Shown in pieces: positions 7,521 through 15,938 of a stretch of DNA of 64,000 nucleotides. The position numbers were made by a program, and so were the translations under genes. The notes beneath the pieces are model-generated. The model did not search any database and was not told the DNA's origin. It worked only from the letters and a program-made list of their open reading frames with translations. The DNA is taken from the NCBI RefSeq assembly GCF_001280005.1, contig NZ_LGDW01000303.1:57372-121371 (forward strand). The letters run 5' to 3'. Every line of letters starts with the position of its first letter. The first letter of the stretch is position 1. Source of the DNA: Streptomyces sp. NRRL WC-3618 (GTDB taxonomy: Bacteria > Actinomycetota > Actinomycetes > Streptomycetales > Streptomycetaceae).

Positions 7521-8189
7521 ATGGCCGATGATGAAAGCCCAGTCGCAACCGGCGGGGTACGGAGGAGGAAGCGTGGACTTGGCAGCCCAGAGGCGGCGTG
7601 TGCCCTACACATCCTGGACACGGCGGCGCGCATCCTGGAGGAGTCCGGTCGCGAGGACGCCCTGTCTCTGCGTGGCATCGCCCGCGAGCTGGGCATCGCC
7701 GCGCCCAGTATCTACCTGCACTTCAACGACAAGACCGACCTGGTGCGGACGGTGCTCGATGCCCGGTACGCCGCGCTGGCGTCGACCATGCGCGAGGCCG
7801 GAAGCGCGGCCGCCGAGGCCGGTGCCGACGCATGGGGTGTCCTGCGCGCCATCGTGGGCACCTACCGCGGGTTCGCCGTCGACAATCCCCGCCGCTATCG
7901 GCTCATGTTCAGCCTGGAGCAGCAGACTTCGGCGGAGGACCGGCGCGCCACCGGGCATCCGCTCGACCGGGTGCTGATCGCGTGGACCGATGCCGTTGAC
8001 CAGTACCTCGCCGCAGCCTGTCCCGAGCAACGCGAGGAGGCCGACACGCTGGGGGTCCTGCTGTGGACCGGCCTGCACGGTCAGTTCGCCCTCTGGCACA
8101 CCCTGCCGCATTCCTTTGTCGATGACGACACCATCCTGCGCGAGCTTGAGGAGGCGTTGATGAGGAGACTGCTGCCGCCGTCCGACTGA
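7521..8189 (+). CDS. TetR-family transcriptional regulator
   Basis: A 222-residue TetR repressor. The HTH reads ILDTAARILEESG, then SLRGIARELGIAAPSIYLHF, and NDKTDLVRTVLDARY, followed by an all-alpha ligand domain with GTYRGFAVDNPRRYRLMF, typical of the WHG-type C-terminal domain. The ATG at 7521 is the only sensible in-frame start. Between residues 18 and 30 the protein differs from its truncated upstream duplicate because a 20-bp repeat unit and a 31-bp block are missing, and the two changes together keep the frame. The three CTAACG palindromes upstream suggest autoregulation. It may also control the motif A genes at 1-9 kb, which is an inference. Confidence 0.88.
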   Translation: MADDESPVATGGVRRRKRGLGSPEAACALHILDTAARILEESGREDALSLRGIARELGIAAPSIYLHFNDKTDLVRTVLDARYAALASTMREAGSAAAEAGADAWGVLRAIVGTYRGFAVDNPRRYRLMFSLEQQTSAEDRRATGHPLDRVLIAWTDAVDQYLAAACPEQREEADTLGVLLWTGLHGQFALWHTLPHSFVDDDTILRELEEALMRRLLPPSD

Positions 8190-8287
8190 CCGCCGGACGT
8201 TGGATGCGGCCATCCAGCGGCGCACGGTGCGCTGACCTGTTGACGCCGACTTTTCGACGGCCAAGGCCCTGGAGGCCAAGGGCGCCT

Positions 8288-8461
8288 AAGTGTGTGGCCT
8301 CGGGTCAGTGTGTCCTGATCGCTCCGGAGGTCTTCGACCAGCGGGACGAGGACGGCATGGCCGTCCTCCTCGGCGAGCACCCCGCGCCCGAACTCCACGA
8401 CGGGGTACGCGAGTCCGCCGCCGTCTGCCCCGCCGCGGCCATCCGGCTGGAGGAGAAGTGA
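8288..8461 (+). pseudogene. N-terminally truncated ferredoxin
   Basis: The frame KCVASGQCVLIAPEVFDQ through ESAAVCPAAAIRLEEK is the body of a small [3Fe-4S]-type ferredoxin like those serving P450s. The usual first seven or so residues and the start codon are missing, and upstream sequence is unrelated. All visible cluster cysteines remain (two in the first motif, one in the CP motif). Its stop overlaps the GTG of a reductase fragment. It is most likely untranslated. Confidence 0.65.
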
Positions 8462-8510
8462 CCGCACGTGTCGTGGTCGTCGGTGCCTCCGCGGGCGGAC
8501 TGGCGACCGC
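8458..8510 (+). pseudogene. Ferredoxin reductase N-terminal fragment
   Basis: GTG at 8458 begins VTARVVVVGASAGGLATA, the dinucleotide-binding start of a FAD-dependent ferredoxin reductase, overlapping the ferredoxin fragment in the usual operon style. The match ends after about 17 residues, where the sequence joins an unrelated minus-strand gene fragment. The junction is near 8512. Confidence 0.6.
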
Positions 8511-8513
8511 CAG

Positions 8514-8633
8514 GGACCCGATCCGGAGCACCTCGGCCGGATCGGTCACGATTCCCGCCAGTCCTGTCAGTCGCACACCGCGCGGCAGGTCGTAGTGCCT
8601 GCCGTCCTCGACAACCCGGATGGTGCTTGACAC
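8514..8633 (-). pseudogene. 5' fragment of an unidentified gene
   Basis: GTG at 8631-8633 starts a frame reading VSSTIRVVEDGRHYDLPRGV and about 20 further residues before running into the antisense of the reductase fragment. Codon use looks coding up to the join. An AT-rich motif A site lies just upstream at 8643-8661, so a promoter and start were kept while the body was deleted. I cannot name the family. Confidence 0.4.
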
Positions 8634-8642
8634 GATCCCATC

Positions 8643-8661
8643 TATTTAATCTATATTAGAT
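8643..8661. promoter_or_regulatory. AT-rich operator/promoter site, motif A copy 4
   Basis: TATTTAATCTATATTAGAT contains the inverted repeat TTTAAT / ATTAGA around CTAT. Its reverse complement matches the ATTAAAT end of the other three motif A sites. It lies between the minus-strand gene fragment and the plus-strand ferredoxin. Confidence 0.5.
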
Positions 8662-8847
8662 TGATGGGCGAGGGTGTCGTGTCGCGATGTGCACCCCGAA
8701 TGGTTGGAACGCCGGTGACGCAGCCAAGGAGCACGCCGACGGCGGCACGACAGCCCGTGTCGAGATGACGAAGCCCGCCCTAGGGCGGATCGAGCAGCGG
8801 GACCCGGCCTGCACCCCCGCCTGACCGGACGGCATCCAGGAGCCACC

Positions 8848-9039
8848 ATGAAGATCACCGTTGATCGGAACAAATGCACCGGGCTGGGCATCTGCGAGTC
8901 GTTGGCTCCCGAGGTGTTCGAGGTCAATAGCGCGGGAGACCTCGTCCTGCTCACGGACGCGGTGCCCGACGGCTGCCTGGCGCAGGTCGAGGAAGCCATC
9001 GCCGGCTGCCCGACCGAGGCGCTGGGGCTGGAGCGGTGA
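8848..9039 (+). CDS. [3Fe-4S]-type ferredoxin
   Basis: A complete 63-residue ferredoxin: MKITVDRNKCTGLGICESL, an acidic middle, and AGCPTEALGLER. The two cysteines of the first motif and the CP cysteine give the three ligands typical of P450-partner ferredoxins. The ATG is preceded by AGGAGCCACC. It sits alone, 238 bp before a truncated thiolase. The nearest P450 is more than 40 kb away in this window, so its partner is uncertain. Confidence 0.92.
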   Translation: MKITVDRNKCTGLGICESLAPEVFEVNSAGDLVLLTDAVPDGCLAQVEEAIAGCPTEALGLER

Positions 9040-9276
9040 TGCGCCGCGAACACCGGGCGGTCGAGGGAGTCCCGTCGGCGGACCCGTGCGGGGTCGAGGC
9101 GCACACAAGGACGGTTTCAAGGGGCGGACCCCGCTCGTCGGAACCGAGCGGCAGCTGTCCTGCCTGCAATGTCCATCACCATTCGCATCGACTGAACAGT
9201 GAGCGTGTCGTCCGCCGACCGCGTTGTGCCGTCGCGGCAGCCGGAATACAGCACTGTGAGGAAGGACCGTCCGACC

Positions 9277-9765
9277 GTGACCACTGAAGCCTTCGTCTAC
9301 GACGCGATCCGCACGCCGCGAGGCCGCGGCAAGAAGACAGGATCGCTGCACGCCACCAAGCCCGTGTCGCTGGTGGTCGGACTGATCGACGAGCTGCAGA
9401 AGCGGAACCCGGGTCTGGACCCTGAGCGGATCTCGGACATCGTGCTCGGTGTCGTCACTCCGGTCGGGGAACAGGGCCAGGACATCGCGCGCACCGCCGC
9501 GCTGGTGGCGGGCCTGCCCGACAGCGTGGCCGGGGTACAGCTCAACAGGTTCTGCGCCTCCGGCCTGGAGGCGGTGAACACATCGGCTCAGAAGATCCGG
9601 TCGGGCTGGGACGAGCTGGTCATCGGCGGCGGGGTGGAGTCCATGTCGCGGGTACCGATGGGCTCGGACGGCGGCGCAATGGCAGCCGACCCGGCCACTG
9701 CCTACGACACCCGTTTCATTCCCCAGGGAGTGGCCGCCGACCTCCTCGCCACCATGGAGGGCTCG
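9277..9765 (+). pseudogene. Thiolase truncated by an IS remnant
   Basis: GTG at 9277 starts [20 protein letters not shown]. About 163 residues of an acetyl-CoA acyltransferase follow, including the [12 protein letters not shown] active-site cysteine region and [17 protein letters not shown]. After LATMEG the sequence changes to unrelated residues and stops. The C-terminal half with the catalytic His and second Cys is missing, so no thiolase activity is expected. Upstream GAGGAAGGA is a usable ribosome site. The break point is close to an IS630-type transposase fragment. Confidence 0.85.
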
Positions 9766-9788
9766 GGTGCCCAGGGCTGCAGTCACCG

Positions 9789-9923
9789 CGGGAGCCGGGC
9801 AGCCTCCTGGTGCTGTTACCCGTGCAGGGCATGCCCGTAGCGAAGATCGCCGAGGTCTCGTTCACCAGCGCGGACCGGGTCCGGAATGTGATCCATGACT
9901 TCTCGGCGGACGGCCTTTCGTAG
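9789..9923 (+). mobile_element. IS630-family transposase fragment
   Basis: The frame [20 protein letters not shown], then a few residues ending DFSADGLS and a stop, matches the N-terminal helix-turn-helix of IS630-family transposases, which bind the element ends. Nothing of the DDE catalytic domain follows. No clear terminal inverted repeats or TA duplication can be read at its ends. It probably marks the insertion that destroyed the thiolase. Confidence 0.65.
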
Positions 9924-9982
9924 TCGTTACGTCGGTGTGCTCGGGGTCGCTTGGGCGTGCCCAGTGGTGCGGTTCGGCTGTG

Positions 9983-10219
9983 TCAGCTCGTGAACTGCTC
10001 GAACGGTGTGACGGCGGCCCGGGTCAGGAGTGAGCGCTCGCCCGGGTCGATCTCGGCCTGCTTCACCCAGTCACGCGCCGCGGTCTCGGTCAGATCGAAG
10101 TCCTTGGCGATCTGACCGAGACCGCGGTCACCGCGTCGGCACAGCTCAACGATCTCGGCCTTGAACTCCGGCGTGAACGAGCGGCGAGGGCGAGGCTTCT
10201 TCTTCCCCATGCTCTCCAT
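9983..10219 (-). mobile_element. IS3-family OrfA fragment
   Basis: The frame MESMGKKKPRPRRSFTPEFK continues with an IVELCRRGDRGLGQIAKDFD helix-turn-helix and TETAARDWVKQAE, the N-terminal domain of IS3-family OrfA. After about 60 residues it diverges, losing the leucine-zipper region and all of OrfB. It is a dead fragment next to the IS630 piece. No matching second end was found. Confidence 0.75.
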
Positions 10220-10307
10220 GATGGACATCCTCCCGGGGCTGAACCCCTGATCTCGGATGTCCGTCAAAGCGGATCAAGCCCACGGCGCCGGTGAACCGCG
10301 CAGCTGT

Positions 10308-11738
10308 TCACGCGTCCTGTGCAGGTCCGGTGTCATCGCCGGCCACGGGGCGACCGCCGATCAGCACCAGCCGTACCAGCTCGGCGTCCAAGAGGAGCAG
10401 TGCCTGGGGCATGGGGGCGCGCAACAGCACCAGATCGGCGGGCGTCCCGGGGTGGATCCGCTGCGGCGAGTCGCCCGGCCGCCGGGCGGTGGAGAGGTAG
10501 CCCTCCAGTGCCTGGGCGGGAGTGAGCCGTTCGCCGGGTCCGAGGACGGTGCCCGAGCCGGTGCGCCGCTGCACGGCGGCGCGCATGACCGCCCAGGGGT
10601 CGATGGGCCCGTAGGGGGAGTCGCTTGACAGGCCCACCGGGATCCCGGCCGCACGCAGCGACGCGCAGCGGTACAGGTCGCCGTGCTCGTCGGCGGGTGT
10701 GCCGCGGCGGTAGTCGTCGCCGCGGTCGGCGAGGAAGCCCGGCTGGGTCACCACTCGCAGGCCCAGGCGCCGTATGGCCGGCAGCACTTCGCAAGGAGTC
10801 AGGGACGCGTGTTCCAGCCGGTCGCCGGGGAGCGTACCCACTTCCTCCAGTACCGCCAGGAGCAGCAGGATCGCTTCGCGGGTCACGCAGTGCACGGCGA
10901 CCGGCCGGCCGGTCCGGTGCGCCGCCTCGACGGCTTCGGCGAGTTCGTCGTAGCCGGGCAGCGCCGAGTCGGCGATGACGATCTTCCACGGGCCGGCTTG
11001 CGGACCGGACCGTCCGGGCGGGCTGCCGGTGAGCGGTGCGCCGAGCAGGTGCACCCGTTGCGGCAGTTCTGCGCGGGCCATCGCCTCGGACACGGCCGCG
11101 ACCGTGGCGGCGTCCAGGCCGGGCGTGGCGTCGGTGACCGTGGTGATGCCGTATCCGGCCAGTCGTCGGCCCAGGTCGGCCAGCGAGGGCGGGGCACCGG
11201 GCGGCAGGCGATCGCGCAGCCAGGCGTCCGCCCGCCACAGCCGTCCGGTCGGGCGGCCGTCGGCGTCCCGTTCCACCCCGGCGTGATCGGCCGTGGCCAG
11301 GCCGACGGCCGCGACAGCACGGGAGTTGAGCATCCACAGCGCGCCGCTGCGGTGCTGCACCCTCACCGGCACGTCACCGCGCAGCGCGTCCAGCCGGGAC
11401 GCGTCCAACTCGCCCGCCACGGATTCGTGGTAGCGCACCCCCCGGACCCAGCCGTGCCGGTCGGGGCCGGCGCGGTGCAGGGCCCGCGTCAGCCCCTGCG
11501 CGTCGTGGACCGTGGCAGGGTCGCATGCGGCGGAGGCGAGGTCCGCCGCGGTGGCGAACAGGTGCAGGTGATGGTCCGTCAACCCGGGCAGCAGGGCTCC
11601 ACCGTGCGCCTGGAGCTCGTGCTCCGCACGGCCCGCGCGCGGCAGGGCGTGGCCCGTCTCCAGCACTCGGCCGCGTCCGATCCGCACATCCAGGAGCTCT
11701 CCGTCGATCTCCGCGCCGCGGATGAGCAGGCCGGTCAT
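10308..11738 (-). CDS. Amidohydrolase (amidohydrolase-3/YtcJ-like)
   Basis: A 476-residue metal-dependent hydrolase. LLPGLTDHHLHLF holds the first two metal His. GRPVAVHCVTREA and GDRLEHASLTP hold later His ligands, and PVGLSSDSPYGPIDPW holds the catalytic Asp. A C-terminal beta-sandwich ends with PADLVLLRAP and VLIGGRPVAG. The family hydrolyses C-N bonds, and some members cleave cyclic carbonyl compounds. The ATG overlaps the TGA of the CoA-transferase-like gene by 4 bases, so the two are coupled. The link between a hydrolase and a CoA-transferase suggests a ring-opened acid intermediate, which is an inference. Confidence 0.88.
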   Translation of the reverse strand: MTGLLIRGAEIDGELLDVRIGRGRVLETGHALPRAGRAEHELQAHGGALLPGLTDHHLHLFATAADLASAACDPATVHDAQGLTRALHRAGPDRHGWVRGVRYHESVAGELDASRLDALRGDVPVRVQHRSGALWMLNSRAVAAVGLATADHAGVERDADGRPTGRLWRADAWLRDRLPPGAPPSLADLGRRLAGYGITTVTDATPGLDAATVAAVSEAMARAELPQRVHLLGAPLTGSPPGRSGPQAGPWKIVIADSALPGYDELAEAVEAAHRTGRPVAVHCVTREAILLLLAVLEEVGTLPGDRLEHASLTPCEVLPAIRRLGLRVVTQPGFLADRGDDYRRGTPADEHGDLYRCASLRAAGIPVGLSSDSPYGPIDPWAVMRAAVQRRTGSGTVLGPGERLTPAQALEGYLSTARRPGDSPQRIHPGTPADLVLLRAPMPQALLLLDAELVRLVLIGGRPVAGDDTGPAQDA

Positions 11739-13012
11739 GGTACGGCGATCCCGAGCCGGCGCAGCACCGCACCGGTGTCCGCGCCCAGCATGGGCGCGGC
11801 GCCGGCCGGCGTCCGGGCCACCGGCGCCGCCACCGGGACCAGGCCCGCGCCGGTGTCCACCTGCCAGCCGTCCCCGCCGTCGGAGGGCAGCGCGCGCGCC
11901 GTGGGGGCCGTATGCGCGCGTACCGTCGCCGCCACCACATCGGCCATCGCCACCTCCCACAGCACTCCGCCCCCGCCCTCGGGTTCGGACATCGCCAGCG
12001 CGGCGGCCGTCAGACCGGTCAGCGGGTCGGCGATCGCGTCCCCGCAGAAGACCGGCGTTGCCTGGCCGTCGGTGGCCAGCAGGCCGCCTGCCGCGGCCAC
12101 GTCGTCGCCGAACCCCACCCGGTCCACGGACCGGCCGTAGGCGGTGATCGACACCCAGGTGCAGCCGCGCTCCACCTCGGCCGCTGCGTCCAGGCCGAAC
12201 CGGGCCAGCGCCCGGGGGCGGGAGGCCTCGACGACCACGTCCGCGGCGCGCACCAGCGCGTGCAGCGCCGCTCGGCCGGCCCGGTCGGCCGGGTCCAGTG
12301 CCACCGCGCGGTGCCCGGCGTGCAGCAGGTCGTAGAAGGCATGGTTGCCGAACCTCGCCCCGTCCGGACGTGAGGGCACCTCGACCTTGACCACCTCCGC
12401 CCCGGCCAGCCCCAGCAGGTGCGCGCACAGCGGACCGGCCCACAGTGCGCTGAAGTCCACGACCAGCATGCCGCGTACCGAGCGGGGTCGGCCAGGGCGC
12501 GGTGCGCGTACGGCGTCCGCCTCCAGCCCCCCGCCCGGCCACCCGCGTACCGCCCCGGCCGCAAGTCCCAGCAGCGCCACCCGCTCCTCCAGCTCGGCCG
12601 TGCTGTGCGCGGCGAGCCAGGCGGCCAGTCGCCGCGGCAGCCGCTCGTCCAGCTCATGCCCGATCAGCGCGCTCCACAGCAGCGGGTCGTCCGGGCGTAC
12701 GCAGGAGACCGCCGCCCAGCCGTCCGCCGTGGGCAGCAACCGGCACCCGCCGCCCACCGAGACCCGCCCCCTGCGAGTGGCGCCGGTCAGCGCCGCCCGC
12801 TCGGCCAGCAGCCGCCCTCCGTCCACCCGTACCGGACGGCCCGCCTCCACCCCGGCCCGCCCGATGTGCGTAGCCAGGCGCGCGGCGAGACCGGCCGCCT
12901 CGCCCATGGGCACCAGCGGAGTCCCGCCGGCGTGCCCGGTCAGCCACATCACTCCGCTGCGTGCCCAGGCGTCTGCCGCGGCAGTTGCTGACTGCGGTGA
13001 CCCAGTGACCAT
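11735..13012 (-). CDS. CaiB/BaiF family III CoA-transferase-like protein
   Basis: A 425-residue protein with a family III CoA-transferase core from about residue 170. GMLVVDFSALWAGPLCAHLL and GAEVVKVEVPSRPDGAR form the nucleotide fold, and FCGDAIADPLTGLTAAALA holds the Asp expected to form the aspartyl-CoA intermediate. The first 165 residues are an unusual extension with many GRPVRVDGG-like turns, perhaps a degenerate first CoA-transferase lobe as in two-domain relatives. ATG at 13010-13012 was chosen; only 37 bp separate it from the divergent hydratase start. It is coupled to the downstream amidohydrolase by an ATGA overlap. Confidence 0.82.
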   Translation of the reverse strand: MVTGSPQSATAAADAWARSGVMWLTGHAGGTPLVPMGEAAGLAARLATHIGRAGVEAGRPVRVDGGRLLAERAALTGATRRGRVSVGGGCRLLPTADGWAAVSCVRPDDPLLWSALIGHELDERLPRRLAAWLAAHSTAELEERVALLGLAAGAVRGWPGGGLEADAVRAPRPGRPRSVRGMLVVDFSALWAGPLCAHLLGLAGAEVVKVEVPSRPDGARFGNHAFYDLLHAGHRAVALDPADRAGRAALHALVRAADVVVEASRPRALARFGLDAAAEVERGCTWVSITAYGRSVDRVGFGDDVAAAGGLLATDGQATPVFCGDAIADPLTGLTAAALAMSEPEGGGGVLWEVAMADVVAATVRAHTAPTARALPSDGGDGWQVDTGAGLVPVAAPVARTPAGAAPMLGADTGAVLRRLGIAVP

Positions 13013-13049
13013 GCCCGGATGGTAGAACGGGGAGGTGGTTGCCCCAACC

Positions 13050-14114
13050 ATGATGCGTGTCGAGGACCTGGCCGCGGGCGCGGCACAGGCGGAGCTGCTC
13101 GGTGCGGACGGGACCGTGGAGGATCCGCTGGTCGTCGTCGACCTGGACCGGCCGGTCGCCGACCAGACAGTGCTGCGCCGGGCGGTGCGGCGGGCCGCGG
13201 AGTGCGACCGACTGCTGGTGGGCCTCACCCGCACGACCGACGGCACAGGCCACCTCTTCCCACCGCTGCTGGACGCGCTGGACCTGACACTCGTGCCCGT
13301 CGACAGCGCCGATCGGCGTCTGGTGGCCGTCGACGACCCCGAGGCGACAGCCCGCACCCTGGTGCGCGCGGCCGCGGACAGCCCTCAGGCGGCCGTCATC
13401 CTGGGCCGTCTGCTGCACACCGGCCCGCGGCTGACCGTAGGACAGGCCCTCGACGCCGAGTCGCTCGCCTACTCCACACTGCTGGCGGGCCGTCGCTTCG
13501 CCCGCTGGCAGGCCGCCCGCGCTCCCCACCGGCCGCCGCCGCCCGCCCCGGCCGATCCCGTGCTCGTGTGCCGGGACGGGGACGTCCTGCGGGTGACCCT
13601 CAACCGGCCGGAACGGCACAACGCCTATGGCCGGGAACTGCGCGACGCTCTCGTCGCCGCGCTCGACCTCGCACTGCTGGACGACACCCTCACCGAGGTC
13701 GTCCTGAGCGGCAACGGGCCCTCCTTCTGCTCCGGCGGCGACCTCGGCGAATTCGGAGTCTCCCGCGACCTGGACACCGCACATCTGATCCGCACCCGCG
13801 CCGGCGCCGCCCTTCCCCTGCACAAGCTGCGCGACCGCGTCACCGTCCGCCTCCACGGCAACTGCATCGGCGCCGGGATCGAGCTGCCCGCCTTCGCCTC
13901 CCGGGTCGTCGCCGACCCGGGAGCCGTCTTCCGCCTGCCCGAGCTGGGCATGGGCCTGATCCCCGGCGCCGGCGGAACGGTCAGCGTTCCGCGCCGCATC
14001 GGCCGCTGGCGCACCCTCCATCTCGTGCTGACCGGCTGCCCGCTCACCGCCGAACGCGCCCTGGACTGGGGTCTGGTCGACGAACTGAGCCCGTCCGGCC
14101 CGACCGGCGCCTGA
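13050..14114 (+). CDS. Enoyl-CoA hydratase/isomerase-like protein with N-terminal extension
   Basis: A 354-residue protein whose C-terminal 190 residues form a crotonase domain: VTLNRPERHNAYGRELRDAL, the first oxyanion-hole strand NGPSFCSGGDLGEFG, the second HGNCIGAGIELPAF, and FRLPELGMGLIPGAGGTVS with the conserved Glu region. The N-terminal 165 residues resemble a degenerate crotonase lobe with no motif I can name. Possible starts are ATG at 13050 or 13053; GGAGGT lies 13-16 bases upstream, a rather long spacing. It diverges from the CoA-transferase. The exact reaction (hydratase, isomerase or hydrolase) is undetermined. Confidence 0.8.
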   Translation: MMRVEDLAAGAAQAELLGADGTVEDPLVVVDLDRPVADQTVLRRAVRRAAECDRLLVGLTRTTDGTGHLFPPLLDALDLTLVPVDSADRRLVAVDDPEATARTLVRAAADSPQAAVILGRLLHTGPRLTVGQALDAESLAYSTLLAGRRFARWQAARAPHRPPPPAPADPVLVCRDGDVLRVTLNRPERHNAYGRELRDALVAALDLALLDDTLTEVVLSGNGPSFCSGGDLGEFGVSRDLDTAHLIRTRAGAALPLHKLRDRVTVRLHGNCIGAGIELPAFASRVVADPGAVFRLPELGMGLIPGAGGTVSVPRRIGRWRTLHLVLTGCPLTAERALDWGLVDELSPSGPTGA

Positions 14115-14169
14115 CCCGGAACACGGAACACGCGCCGAGCTGAGGCGCGCACGGATCTCGACACCCCTT

Positions 14170-14212
14170 GCCTGGAAGCCATACGATATGGCTTCCAGAA
14201 AGCCTTTCGTTA
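14170..14212. promoter_or_regulatory. 27-bp perfect palindrome overlapping degenerate 12-bp-phased boxes
   Basis: Arms CTGGAAGCCATA and TATGGCTTCCAG flank CGA at 14172-14198, a perfect palindrome. TACGATA (14182), TCCAGAA (14194) and TTCGTTA (14206) fall in the 12-bp register of the TACNGTA operators. It stands about 185 bp upstream of the aldehyde dehydrogenase. It could be an operator or, less likely, the terminator of the preceding gene, since no T-run follows. Confidence 0.5.
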
Positions 14213-14382
14213 GCGTGGACGGAGGGGCTGGCGCCCTTGCGACCTGCGGTGTCACCGCAGGAACCGGGCGTCGGCCGAGCCCTGCCGGGGACCGCCGCCG
14301 CGTACCCACGGTCAAGCGCCGCCCCCGCCGTTGCCGACCGTGACGTCACCGCGATGTCCGCACCCACGGAGGGGTAGCGCAG

Positions 14383-15861
14383 ATGATCGAGACCAACGTC
14401 GGTCCGTTCACACCGGAACGCCGCATGCTCATCGACGGCAAGCTCGTCGAAGCGGCGTCCGGCAAGCTCTTCGACAACATCAACCCCGCGACCGAGGAAG
14501 TGCTCGGCAGCGTCGCCGACGCCGGGCACGAGGACATGGCACAGGCCATCGCCGCGGCCCGGCGGGCGTTCGACGAGACCGACTGGGCGACCGACCACGC
14601 CTTCCGCCGACGCTGCCTCGAACAGCTGCAGGTGGCCCTGGAGTCGGACCGCGAGCAGATGCGCGCCGAGCTCGTCGCCGAGGCCGGCACCCCGGTGGCG
14701 GTCACCATGCTGCAGTTGGACTCCCCTCTGGAGGACGCCCTCCGCTGGCCCGCCGAGCACATCGAGCAGTTCCCATGGGAGCGGCAACTGCCCGACGGGA
14801 ACCTCTTCGGGGTGGCCAGCAAGCGGAAGGTGGTGAAGGAACCGCAGGGTGTCGTCGGCGCGATCATCCCGTGGAACTACCCGTTCGAGGTGACCGCCAA
14901 CAAGCTCGGCCCGATCCTCGCCACGGGCAACACGGTCGTCGTGAAGCCCGCACCGGACACCCCCTGGAACGCCACCCGCCTGGGCCGGCTCATCGCCGAG
15001 CACACCGACATCCCCGCCGGTGTGGTGAACATCGTTCCGTCCTCCGACCACCTGGTCGGCGAGGCCCTCACCCTTGACCCGCGGGTGGACCTGATCTCGT
15101 TCACCGGCTCGACGGTCACGGGCAAGCGGATCATGGAGAAGGGCGCCGCCACGCTCAAGCGCGTGTTCCTCGAACTCGGCGGCAAATCCGCGATGATCGT
15201 CTGTGACGACGCCGACCTGGCCCAGGTGCTGCCGGCCGCCGGAGGCGTCTGCTATCACGCCGGACAGGGGTGCGCGGTGCAGAGCCGCGTCCTGCTGCCC
15301 CGGTCGCGGTATGCCGAGGGCGTCGAGATCCTGAAGGCGGTCATGGAGAACATCCCGTACGGCGATCCGACCGATCCGGCCACCATGCAGGGCCCGCAGG
15401 TGAGCGCTAAGCAGCGCGACCGGGTGATGTCGTACATCCGGAAGGGCATCGACGAGGGCGCCGAGCTGATCGTCGGCGGAGGCCGGCCGTCCCACCTCGA
15501 CAAGGGCTTCTTCGTCGAGCCCACGCTCTTCGTGGACGTCGACAACTCCATGACCATCGCGCAGGAGGAGATCTTCGGCCCAGTGCTCGCAGTGATCCCC
15601 TACGACGACGACGAGGACGCGATCCGCATCGCCAACGACAGCAGCTACGGGCTGTCCGGCGGAGTCTTCTCGGCCTCGCCCGAGCGGGCCATGGCCATCG
15701 CGCACCGCATCCGCACCGGGTCGATCTCGGTGAACGGCGGCATGTGGTACGGCGCCGACGGACCGTACGGGGGCTACAAGACCAGCGGTATCGGACGGCA
15801 GAACGGCGTCGAGGGGTTCGAGACCTACCTCGAGACCAAGCTCGTCGGGTACATCGGCTGA
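14383..15861 (+). CDS. NAD(P)-dependent aldehyde dehydrogenase
   Basis: A 492-residue aldehyde dehydrogenase of full length. It contains GAIIPWNYPFEV, SFTGSTVTGKRI, FLELGGKSAMIV with the general-base Glu, GQGCAVQSR with the nucleophilic Cys, and QEEIFGPVLAVI. It oxidises an aldehyde to the acid, probably after alcohol oxidation by a neighbouring dehydrogenase. It heads a plus-strand operon with CoA-transferase, ferredoxin reductase, SDR and reductase genes. The ATG is preceded by a weak GGGG-rich ribosome site. The 12-bp-phased palindrome upstream may regulate it. Confidence 0.95.
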   Translation: MIETNVGPFTPERRMLIDGKLVEAASGKLFDNINPATEEVLGSVADAGHEDMAQAIAAARRAFDETDWATDHAFRRRCLEQLQVALESDREQMRAELVAEAGTPVAVTMLQLDSPLEDALRWPAEHIEQFPWERQLPDGNLFGVASKRKVVKEPQGVVGAIIPWNYPFEVTANKLGPILATGNTVVVKPAPDTPWNATRLGRLIAEHTDIPAGVVNIVPSSDHLVGEALTLDPRVDLISFTGSTVTGKRIMEKGAATLKRVFLELGGKSAMIVCDDADLAQVLPAAGGVCYHAGQGCAVQSRVLLPRSRYAEGVEILKAVMENIPYGDPTDPATMQGPQVSAKQRDRVMSYIRKGIDEGAELIVGGGRPSHLDKGFFVEPTLFVDVDNSMTIAQEEIFGPVLAVIPYDDDEDAIRIANDSSYGLSGGVFSASPERAMAIAHRIRTGSISVNGGMWYGADGPYGGYKTSGIGRQNGVEGFETYLETKLVGYIG

Positions 15862-15938
15862 GCGGTCCTCGACCGTCGCGCCGCAGAACCCGCGTTCAGC
15901 ACCGGACAAGCAAGGCCCCGGACAAGCAAGGAGTACCT

